In this document: one piece after another, positions 23,867 through 30,336 of the stretch
Numbering within the stretch: the first letter of the stretch is position 1
Layout: each line of letters begins with the position of its first letter
Source: SZUA-186 sp039714155
GTDB lineage: Bacteria; Pseudomonadota; Gammaproteobacteria; UBA9214
Direction: 5' to 3'
Assembly: GCA_039714155.1 (NCBI GenBank)
Contig: JBDLJX010000022.1
Coordinates: 1-33,465 of the forward strand
DNA length: 33,465 nt
Notes under the pieces: model-generated
Database searches by the model: none
Told to the model about the DNA's origin: nothing
What the model saw: only the letters and a program-made list of their open reading frames with translations
Translations under genes and position numbers: made by a program

Positions 23867-24472
23867 ATGAAAAAGATGAGATCTCCAGCCAGACTCCTGG
23901 CCCTGTTGGGAGCAGGCTTCCTGAGCCTCTGGTCAGTTTCCAGTTACGGGGTGGCCATCACCGAGACAACGGATTTCGGTGACGTTTTCTCGCCATCCGT
24001 GTTCGCACTGGACCTGGGTTTGAACACGGTCAGCGGTGCGGTTACGACCAGTTCCTCCAACGGGAATGAAGACGGAGACTTTTTGCGGTTCACACTTCCC
24101 GGCGGGACGGAAATAATCTCGCAGACGGTGATCGCAGCGTCGTTCCCCACTCTCGCCGACCCGGTATTCGGTGTGAACCAGTGTCAGTTTGTAGGAGGTG
24201 CTGGTTGTGGATTTACAACGGATGTCATGCCGTCAACAGTCCTGCCCGTACTGGTTACGACCGGCGGTACCGCTCCGGGCATTCCAATTGACGGTCTGGG
24301 CATCCTTGGGGGTTCTTCTTTCTCTTTTAATTGCGGAGAGACTACAGGCTGCGGCTACACCGTCGAAATACTGATAGGTGCATCGGTGATACCAACACCT
24401 GCCGCCTTCTGGCTGTTCGGCTCCGGCCTGCTGGGACTGATCGGGATATCCAGAAGAAAGAAAGCGGCCTAA
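23867..24472 (+). CDS. PEP-CTERM sorting-domain protein
   Basis: A 201-aa secreted protein: signal peptide (MKKMRSPARLLALLGAG...), Thr/Ser/Gly-rich beta-type mature domain with two cysteine pairs (NQCQFVGGAGCGF and NCGETTGCGY), and the exosortase signal IPTPAAFWLFGSGLLGL followed by ISRRKKAA. Such proteins are cut by an exosortase and exported with exopolysaccharide. An in-frame ATG at 23810 with its own GGAGAAAT site gives 19 more residues ahead of the signal peptide; I prefer 23867 because GAGAGGGGG precedes it and the signal peptide then starts normally. Confidence 0.82.
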   Translation: MKKMRSPARLLALLGAGFLSLWSVSSYGVAITETTDFGDVFSPSVFALDLGLNTVSGAVTTSSSNGNEDGDFLRFTLPGGTEIISQTVIAASFPTLADPVFGVNQCQFVGGAGCGFTTDVMPSTVLPVLVTTGGTAPGIPIDGLGILGGSSFSFNCGETTGCGYTVEILIGASVIPTPAAFWLFGSGLLGLIGISRRKKAA

Positions 24473-24502
24473 TTTTCATCAATCTTTGAGAGGGACTTAA
24501 CA

Positions 24503-24679
24503 ATGAAAAAACTGATTTCTGCAACCTCGCTTACAGGATTCCTGACCCTGTTGTCCAGCACTGCTCATGCAGGTGCAGCAGTGATCGTGCCCGAAATCGA
24601 CGGTGGCATGGCTGCTATCGCCATCGGCCTGACTTTAGGCGTCGTGGCACTGGTGCGGGAGCATCGCCGGAAAAAGTAA
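24503..24679 (+). CDS. 58-aa exosortase-type mini-protein
   Basis: A complete frame with signal peptide (MKKLISATSLTGFLTLLSS, cleavage after AHA), a ten-residue spacer, then VPEIDGG, a membrane helix (MAAIAIGLTLGVVALV) and a basic tail REHRRKK. The order motif-helix-arginines is that of a PEP-CTERM signal with almost no mature domain. The leader TCAATCTTTGAGAGGG duplicates that of the preceding gene, 30 bp upstream, so they share a transcript that ends at the terminator at 24743. Confidence 0.6.
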   Translation: MKKLISATSLTGFLTLLSSTAHAGAAVIVPEIDGGMAAIAIGLTLGVVALVREHRRKK

Positions 24680-24742
24680 TCACCTTTGTGTAGCCCGCAT
24701 TTCAAAGCAGGTGACATCCATTACAATAATTAATATCAACAG

Positions 24743-24768
24743 CGGCGGCCTTCGGGTCGCCGTTTTTT
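24743..24768 (+). terminator. Intrinsic terminator of the second PEP-CTERM module
   Basis: CGGCGGCC-TTCG-GGTCGCCG followed by six T. It is a near copy of the terminator at 17789 and, like it, is followed at once by GCATAAGAAAACCCCGCCAC. Confidence 0.8.
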
Positions 24769-24775
24769 GTGCATA

Positions 24776-24800
24776 AGAAAACCCCGCCACAGTGGGCGGG
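24776..24800 (-). terminator. Minus-strand terminator, repeated family, copy 5
   Basis: CCCGCC-CACTGT-GGCGGGG on the minus strand followed by TTTTCTTATGC; five bases beyond the stop of copy E. Confidence 0.65.
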
Positions 24801-24805
24801 CAACA

Positions 24806-24885
24806 TCAATGCAGCCGGTCCTGCACCCGCTTCTCCTGCATAACCCGTTCATGCTCCCGCCGCTCCCAGGCTGCCAGGATTTCCC
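24806..24885 (-). pseudogene. KRMTPEEL-family 3' fragment, copy E
   Basis: The homologous frame reads WEILAAWERREHERVMQEKR and ends DRLH with TGA at 24806, matching the second half of copies A and B. The first half is missing; instead the sequence joins the integrase-like start at 24886-24954 in a different frame. Confidence 0.5.
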
Positions 24886-24954
24886 ATAGGGTTCCCGGCG
24901 GGGGGCCAGTTTCTTGCGCTTGGTGGCAGTGTCTATAGAATTGTCTTTAGCCAT
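24886..24954 (-). pseudogene. Tyrosine integrase N-terminal remnant
   Basis: ATG at 24954 follows GAGGTATCAGC and encodes 23 residues, including DTATKRKKLAPRREPY. Many phage and island integrases begin with a short segment of this type (R/K...LxPRxEPYW...). Directly after the Tyr codon the sequence switches to the KRMTPEEL 3' fragment in another frame. Position (about 200 bp inside attR) and orientation fit the lost island integrase. The match rests on remembered family patterns, so confidence is moderate. Confidence 0.45.
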
Positions 24955-25149
24955 GCTGATACCTCAACGATCAGGGTGGTCAGGGGGGCGGGTGTTACTG
25001 CACCCGCGTACCCCGGTTATAGCCCGTACGGAACATGTACGGAACATTGGCGAATATACACCCCTGGGCAGCCATGCACGTAAGTAGATGTGTTTTAAGT
25101 GATTTCAAAGAGTTAGTTGACATGGGTAGACCGCAAAAGACGCTAAAAG
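24955..25149. other. attR-proximal region with 11-mer repeats
   Basis: No gene. GTACGGAACAT occurs twice head to tail (25026-25036, 25037-25047); the same 11-mer is at 16743-16753 near attL. These are candidates for integrase arm sites. Confidence 0.45.
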
Positions 25150-25198
25150 TGGCCTCTCACGCCGGTAACAGGGGTTCGAGTCCCCCAGGGAGCGCCAT
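25150..25198. repeat. attR of the island: 3' half of tRNA-Glu
   Basis: Forty-eight of 49 bases equal 16660-16708. The acceptor 5' strand and D-arm are absent, so this is not a functional tRNA. The single change (CCCCC for CCCCT) would break a T-stem pair. Confidence 0.88.
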
Positions 25199-25212
25199 TC
25201 AATGAAATACGC

Positions 25213-25650
25213 ATGAACCATACCAGGGACAAACCGGAATATGTGCCCGCCGGGCTGTTTACTCGCCTGGTGGCGATGTTCTATGACACGCTGCTGTTGC
25301 TGTCGGTGCTGCTGTTGGTCACGGCGCTCGCCATGCTGATTACCAGGGGCACGCTGAGCTACCATAACCCGTTTTTCCGGACCGGCCTGTTTCTGAGCTG
25401 GTTCGGCTTCTACGCCTGGTTCTGGATGCACGGTGGCCAGACCCTTGGCATGCGAGCCTGGCGCTTGCGGGTACAGCGCGTCGATGGCGGCCCGATCAGT
25501 ATCTGGCAGGCACTGCTGCGTTTCCTGGTCGCCATACCCTCGCTGGCCATATTCGGGCTGGGGTTTTTCTGGCTGCTGGTCGATCGTGACAAAATGACCT
25601 GGTATGACCGGTTTTCCGAATCGGTCGTGGTCCGGCTGCCGAAAAAATAA
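25213..25650 (+). CDS. RDD-family membrane protein
   Basis: A 145-aa inner-membrane protein with three to four hydrophobic helices. It begins with the RDD-type segment AGLFTRLVAMFYDTLLLL (R and D in the first helix) and ends with LVDRDKMTWYDRFSESVVV, both family hallmarks. Function of the family is poorly known; transport of small compounds or ions has been proposed. The ATG is 15 bp after attR and has no clear ribosome-binding site. Before the island arrived it would have followed tRNA-Glu directly and may have been transcribed with it. Confidence 0.88.
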   Translation: MNHTRDKPEYVPAGLFTRLVAMFYDTLLLLSVLLLVTALAMLITRGTLSYHNPFFRTGLFLSWFGFYAWFWMHGGQTLGMRAWRLRVQRVDGGPISIWQALLRFLVAIPSLAIFGLGFFWLLVDRDKMTWYDRFSESVVVRLPKK

Positions 25651-25660
25651 TCGCTGCGGG

Positions 25661-26722
25661 CTAGAGGCGCCGCACCATGCGATAGCCGATGATCAGGACA
25701 ACCAGTCCGGGGGTAAAACTGGCAATTAGCGGGTTCAACTCGTAGACCTGCCCCATCTGTCCGGCCATGCGGTTCAGCAGGTAGAAGCCAAAACCGACGA
25801 GGATACCGACAAAGACCCGCTGTCCGGTACCCGATGAGCGCAGTGAACCAAACACCATCGGCACCGAGATAAACAACATCAGCAATGTCGACAGCGGCAT
25901 CACAAAACGGCTCCAGAAGGCGAATTGGTACTGCGCCGTATCGAGACCGTTTTCTTCCAGGTAGGCGATAAACTGGAGAATATCCTTTACCGATATGTTT
26001 TCCGGCTCGAGCATGACGATGTCAAGCAACTCCGGCAACAACAGGGACGGAAAGGCCATGCTGTCCTGGTGGTTTACGCTGACCGTTCCCTCTCCGAACA
26101 GGGTCTGGTGAACATCCAGTAATTCCCAGTAATCACCACGGTAGATTGCCCTCGCGGCAACCGTTGCAACCTCCAGTTTCCCCGCATCACTGAAGCTGTG
26201 GGCAGTCACATTTGACAATTCCTGTTTATCGACAATCCGTTCGACATAGATATAGCGCCCTTCGTCGCGCACCCAGATGCCGTCACGGCCGAGAAAACTG
26301 ATGTCTTTGTCAAGCGATACTGCGCGTATGCGCTGGCTATACTCCTCGGCAACCGGCGCCAGGGTCTCGCCGATGGCCACCACCAGCACCAGCATCAACA
26401 GGCCGGCCTGTAATACCGACATGACAATGCGCCAGACCGACAAGCCACCGGCACGCATTGCCACCAGCTCGCTGTTGACTGCCAGCGCACCCATACCGGT
26501 GAGGCCGCCGATCAGGGCCGCCGCAGGAAACAGTTCGTACAGGGCGCCCGGGATACCCAGTACGACATATTGCAGCATCTTGCCAACGCTGTAGCTGCCC
26601 TCGCCAACACTGTCGAGCTCCTTGATCAGGGTGAAGAACATGTCCAGTCCAAGGATCAGAATGAGTGCAATACCGGTGCCTGATGCCACGGCGATGGCAA
26701 TATAACGATCGAGAATCTTCAT
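25661..26722 (-). CDS. lptG: LPS export ABC transporter permease LptG
   Basis: A 353-aa permease of the LptB2FG complex that extracts lipopolysaccharide from the inner membrane. It has the YjgP/YjgQ fold: three N-terminal helices starting KILDRYIAIAVASG, a periplasmic beta-jellyroll (about 130-260, with GIWVRDEGRYIYVERI), and three C-terminal helices. Its ATG overlaps the lptF stop (ATGA at 26719-26722), which fixes the start over a longer frame to 26998. Confidence 0.95.
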   Translation of the reverse strand: MKILDRYIAIAVASGTGIALILILGLDMFFTLIKELDSVGEGSYSVGKMLQYVVLGIPGALYELFPAAALIGGLTGMGALAVNSELVAMRAGGLSVWRIVMSVLQAGLLMLVLVVAIGETLAPVAEEYSQRIRAVSLDKDISFLGRDGIWVRDEGRYIYVERIVDKQELSNVTAHSFSDAGKLEVATVAARAIYRGDYWELLDVHQTLFGEGTVSVNHQDSMAFPSLLLPELLDIVMLEPENISVKDILQFIAYLEENGLDTAQYQFAFWSRFVMPLSTLLMLFISVPMVFGSLRSSGTGQRVFVGILVGFGFYLLNRMAGQMGQVYELNPLIASFTPGLVVLIIGYRMVRRL

Positions 26723-27816
26723 CGCCTCAGTCTCAACAGGCGCGACAGGCGATTTCGGTTCAACAGCAACAGTGCCAGCGCCAATGGCAACAGGTGCACC
26801 CACCAGAGGCCGATTTGCGGCGGAATATCGCCCTGCTCCACCCACGCCCGTGCCGTGCCCAGCAGGTTGTAGTAGGTCAGGAAGACCAGCACCGAGACCA
26901 CCGTACCGCTGTGCTTGCCCTGGCGCGGAGACACCGAGCCAAGCGGCACCGACAGCACCAGCAGCACCATCACCGAGATCGGCACTGACAGGCGCCATTG
27001 CAGTTCGGCGATGTAGGCCGTGCGTGGTGAACCCATCAGCTTGTCCGTCGGCACATTATATCCCCGTGACAGGAAGCCGGTCTTTTTATCCACCTCGATG
27101 CGCACACCCTGCTCGTGGAAATTCATTACCCGGTAGTCTGCCTTGCCCGGGGTGCCCTCGTAGTGCGTACCATCGACAAAAACGATGTAGTCATCACCGG
27201 TTTCCGGGTCGGTCATACGATAGGCACTGTCGGCCACCACCACCTGTGGCGGTGTTTCCTTCGCCGGCTTGCCCTTGACGTAGACAAACAGGTTTTCCAT
27301 GCGCTTCCTGTCATCCGAAAGCCGCTCGGAATAGAACGTCATGCGGCCGCCGCGGATGGAATTAAAACGCCCGGCCATCAACAATGACACATCGGCGGAC
27401 TGCTTCGCCTGTTTCTCGACCGTGTCACCGTAGGCGGACACGCTTGGACTGATCGAGAGCGCGGCCCAGCCCAGCAGCAGGGCCACCACCAGCCCCATAG
27501 CCAGCAATGGCTGGTAGATCCTCGCCGGTCCGACGCCACAGGCGCCCAGCACCGTCATTTCGTTATCACGGTACATCCGGCCGAGACCGATCACGACACC
27601 AAGCGCCAGCGAGAACGGCATGATATAAACCAGGAACCAGAAGGTCTTGACGGCCAGCAGGGTCAGGATGACATCGCCGGGCAATTCGCCGGCAGCGGCC
27701 TTTGCCAGGTAGCGCACCAGCCGGTTACTGATCAGTACAAACCACAGGACCAGCGTTATGGCGAGCCAGCCATGAACGACTTCCCTGAGCAGATAACGGT
27801 CAAGTACACGCAGCAT
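26719..27816 (-). CDS. lptF: LPS export ABC transporter permease LptF
   Basis: A 365-aa partner of LptG with the same six-helix plus jellyroll layout. It begins LRVLDRYLLREVVHGWL and contains the coupling segment RMYRDNEMTVLGACGVGP between helices 2 and 3, which contacts the LptB ATPase. LptB is encoded elsewhere. The gene diverges from pepA across 138 bp, a conserved gammaproteobacterial arrangement. Confidence 0.95.
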   Translation of the reverse strand: MLRVLDRYLLREVVHGWLAITLVLWFVLISNRLVRYLAKAAAGELPGDVILTLLAVKTFWFLVYIMPFSLALGVVIGLGRMYRDNEMTVLGACGVGPARIYQPLLAMGLVVALLLGWAALSISPSVSAYGDTVEKQAKQSADVSLLMAGRFNSIRGGRMTFYSERLSDDRKRMENLFVYVKGKPAKETPPQVVVADSAYRMTDPETGDDYIVFVDGTHYEGTPGKADYRVMNFHEQGVRIEVDKKTGFLSRGYNVPTDKLMGSPRTAYIAELQWRLSVPISVMVLLVLSVPLGSVSPRQGKHSGTVVSVLVFLTYYNLLGTARAWVEQGDIPPQIGLWWVHLLPLALALLLLNRNRLSRLLRLRR

Positions 27817-27954
27817 GAGACGCTTATGCGGGTGGCATGAAAATCATACCGGGTTACAGTACACTCACTGGCCTGATAAAGATTCGAATGCGGCTACCGT
27901 ACCACAAGAACCGCGATCCGCAATGACTGCAATCCGACCGAACAGGAGTTCTGC

Positions 27955-29439
27955 ATGAATTTCACCGTCAAGAGCGAAAAACCCGCCGCAGTAAAGGCTG
28001 GCTGTGTGGTCCTCGGCGTATTTGAAAAACGCAAACTCTCCGCGGCTGCCAGTCAGTTCGACAAGACCTCGCGCGGCCTGCTGACCAGCCTCATGAAAGA
28101 CGGTGAAATGGACGGCAAGTGCGGTCAGACGTTACTGGTCCACTACCCGCGCGGCGCACAGTGTAAACGGGTGCTGCTGGTCGGCTGCGGCAAGCAACGC
28201 GATTTCTCCGACAAGCGCTACCGCGATGCCGTGGCCAGTGCCGCCCGGGTTGTCAACCGTTCGGGGGCCTCGGACGCGGTCAGCTACCTGGCCGAACTCG
28301 ATATCAAGGGCCGTGATCTCTACTGGAAAGTGCGGCAGCTGGTGGAAGTCAGCGTGGCCGCCCTGTTCCGGTCAGACGAGCTGAAGAGCAAGAAGGACCA
28401 GACCCCGCGACAGCTGCGGCGAATTGCCATCAATACCGACGCTGCCGACACCGCGTACCGGGCCATCAACCATGGCAACGCGATTGCGGCGGGCGTGGCA
28501 CTGGCACGCACCCTCGGCAACCTGCCGGGTAATATCTGCACACCTGTCTACCTGGCAAGCCAGGCACGTAAACTCGGCAAGACACACAGGCAACTGAAAG
28601 TCAGTGTGCTTGATGAGGCCGCCATGAAAAAGCTGGGTATGGGTTCGCTGCTGTCCGTATCACGTGGCAGCCGTGAACCGGCCAGGCTGATCAGCCTTGA
28701 ATACAGCGGTGGCAACCAGGGCGACAAGCCGGTGGTGCTGGTCGGCAAGGGCGTCACCTTCGATTCCGGTGGCATATCCATCAAGCCGGCCGGCGCCATG
28801 GACGAGATGAAATTCGATATGTGCGGCGCGGCCAGCGTACTTGGCACCCTGCGTGCCTGTGTGGAGATGGAACTGCCACTGAACGTGGTTGGTGTAATCC
28901 CGACCACCGAGAACCTGCCGGATGGCAACGCCAGCAAGCCCGGCGATATCGTCACCAGCATGTCCGGCCAGACCATCGAGGTACTGAATACCGACGCCGA
29001 GGGACGGCTGATCCTGTGTGATGCACTCAGTTACAGTGAAAAATTCGATCCCGAGGTGGTCGTTGACATCGCCACACTGACCGGCGCCTGTGTCATTGCA
29101 CTGGGATCGCATGCTGCCGGCTTGTTAAGCAATGACGATGCACTGGCCGGAGAACTGCTGGCCGCCGGCACCTATGCCGCTGACCGCGCCTGGCATCTGC
29201 CACTGTGGGAGGACTACCAGTCGCAACTCGACAGCAACTTTGCCGACATGGCCAATGTCGGTGGTCGCGAGGCCGGCACCATTACCGCCGCCTGCTTCCT
29301 GTCGCGCTTTACCGGGGATTATCGCTGGGCCCACATCGACATCGCCGGCGTTGCCTGGAAACAGGGCAAGGAAAAAGGCGCCACCGGCCGGCCGGTATCC
29401 CTGCTGACCCAGTTCCTGCTGGATCGTTGCAACGGCTGA
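27955..29439 (+). CDS. pepA: Leucyl aminopeptidase (M17, cytosol)
   Basis: A 494-aa dimetal aminopeptidase; the N-terminal third is the macro-like domain, the C-terminal part the catalytic domain. The signature NTDAEGRL is at residues 345-352, and other metal and catalytic positions are in VGKGVTFDSGG and KFDMCGAA. It releases N-terminal residues from peptides; the E. coli homologue also binds DNA in Xer recombination and carAB control. AACAGGAG precedes the ATG. holC follows after 14 bp. Confidence 0.95.
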   Translation: MNFTVKSEKPAAVKAGCVVLGVFEKRKLSAAASQFDKTSRGLLTSLMKDGEMDGKCGQTLLVHYPRGAQCKRVLLVGCGKQRDFSDKRYRDAVASAARVVNRSGASDAVSYLAELDIKGRDLYWKVRQLVEVSVAALFRSDELKSKKDQTPRQLRRIAINTDAADTAYRAINHGNAIAAGVALARTLGNLPGNICTPVYLASQARKLGKTHRQLKVSVLDEAAMKKLGMGSLLSVSRGSREPARLISLEYSGGNQGDKPVVLVGKGVTFDSGGISIKPAGAMDEMKFDMCGAASVLGTLRACVEMELPLNVVGVIPTTENLPDGNASKPGDIVTSMSGQTIEVLNTDAEGRLILCDALSYSEKFDPEVVVDIATLTGACVIALGSHAAGLLSNDDALAGELLAAGTYAADRAWHLPLWEDYQSQLDSNFADMANVGGREAGTITAACFLSRFTGDYRWAHIDIAGVAWKQGKEKGATGRPVSLLTQFLLDRCNG

Positions 29440-29453
29440 GCCTGCCCACACCG

Positions 29454-29885
29454 ATGACCCGCGTCGATTTCTATCTGCTGCAGAACGACAACCGCAACAC
29501 CTGCCCGCTGTTTGCCTGCCGTCTGACAGAAAAGGCCGTCAAACAGGGCCACCACGTGTTTATCAACACCGACTCGGATAGGCAGCTCCGGCAAATGGAT
29601 GACCTGCTGTGGTCGTTTCGGGGCGGCAGTTTCCTGCCACACGCCATCTACGCAGACCAGGCGGACACCATTGAACCGGTCCTGCTGGGGCATGCTGCCG
29701 AACCGGGGGCCTGTAACGATGTACTGATCAACCTGTCGACGGAGGTACCCGCCTGGTTTGGCCGTTTTGACCGGGTCGTCGAGCTGATTGACGGCGATGC
29801 AACCCGCCGTGCCGCCGCGCGGCAGCGCTACGCCTTTTACAAGGACCGTGGCTATACCCTCAACACACACGAGATCGAAACATGA
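29454..29885 (+). CDS. holC: DNA polymerase III chi subunit
   Basis: A 143-aa subunit of the clamp-loader complex that links it to single-strand-binding protein. The start TRVDFYLLQ, the segment ACRLTEKAVKQGHHVFI, and the C-terminal RAAARQRYAFYKDRGYTL are typical. The gene order pepA-holC-valS is conserved in gammaproteobacteria. Its stop overlaps the next start (ATGA). Confidence 0.93.
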   Translation: MTRVDFYLLQNDNRNTCPLFACRLTEKAVKQGHHVFINTDSDRQLRQMDDLLWSFRGGSFLPHAIYADQADTIEPVLLGHAAEPGACNDVLINLSTEVPAWFGRFDRVVELIDGDATRRAAARQRYAFYKDRGYTLNTHEIET

Positions 29886-30253
29886 CCGTACACCGTGAAG
29901 TGGTCCTTGATGAAGACGGCGTACCGATTCTGACCGATGCCGTGACGGCCGATGTCGAGCCTGACACGTTTGCGGATAATCTGCTCGCTGCCATGTCCAT
30001 GGAGGATATCGTCCAGACCGTGGTTGGCAGCCGTTCATTCCGGCAGCAACTTGACCAGGTCTCGACCGAGCTGACCCGTCAGCTGCGCGAACAGCTGGTA
30101 CAGCTGTTACGACCTGCCATCGAACAGGCGATAACCGACGCCATGGATGACAGCAGCGTTACCGCAAACACCATTCGCCAGCAGCTTGAATCTGCCCTGC
30201 CGGCAATTATTTCCAGCCAGTTACAGGAAATCGGCGCCACCAGCAGTAACTGA
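29882..30253 (+). CDS. Conserved small protein between holC and valS
   Basis: A 123-aa acidic, helical, soluble protein with no recognised domain. Residues 35-120 are rich in Gln, Leu and Ile and suggest coiled-coil (RQQLDQVSTELTRQLREQ). The ATGA overlap with holC shows translational coupling. I know proteins of this type at this locus in gammaproteobacteria but no function. Confidence 0.7.
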   Translation: MTVHREVVLDEDGVPILTDAVTADVEPDTFADNLLAAMSMEDIVQTVVGSRSFRQQLDQVSTELTRQLREQLVQLLRPAIEQAITDAMDDSSVTANTIRQQLESALPAIISSQLQEIGATSSN

Positions 30254-30285
30254 GCAAACCCCGCAAAACCGGCGGCGCGCTGCGC

Positions 30286-30291
30286 TATAAT
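30286..30291 (+). promoter_or_regulatory. Possible valS -10 element
   Basis: A perfect TATAAT lies 46 bp before the valS ATG, in the gap after the coiled-coil gene. The -35 position (about GCAAAA) is poor. valS may therefore have its own promoter besides read-through from pepA. Confidence 0.4.
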
Positions 30292-30336
30292 CCCCGCCCT
30301 GGCCGGTCATGGCCACTGAATATCAGGCACTTGCCG

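Larger units (their letters stand above)
16709..25149. mobile_element. Genomic island integrated at tRNA-Glu, integrase lost
   Basis: About 8.4 kb lie between the two tRNA-derived direct repeats. Both ends carry the 11-mer GTACGGAACAT (16743, 25026, 25037). The content differs from its surroundings: short genes, AT-rich gaps, repeated mini-ORFs, PEP-CTERM genes and a MamK-like actin with an amidase, with no core metabolic gene. No complete integrase, relaxase, replication or phage structural gene is present, so the island looks immobilised and recombined. Confidence 0.82.

Noticed and set aside
16709..25149. CRISPR array or phage genome
   Set aside because: The repeats are coding or terminator sequences at irregular spacing without spacers, and there is no capsid, terminase, portal or cas gene.
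25150..25198. Second tRNA-Glu gene
   Set aside because: The acceptor 5' strand and D-arm are missing; it is only the 3' half left by integration.
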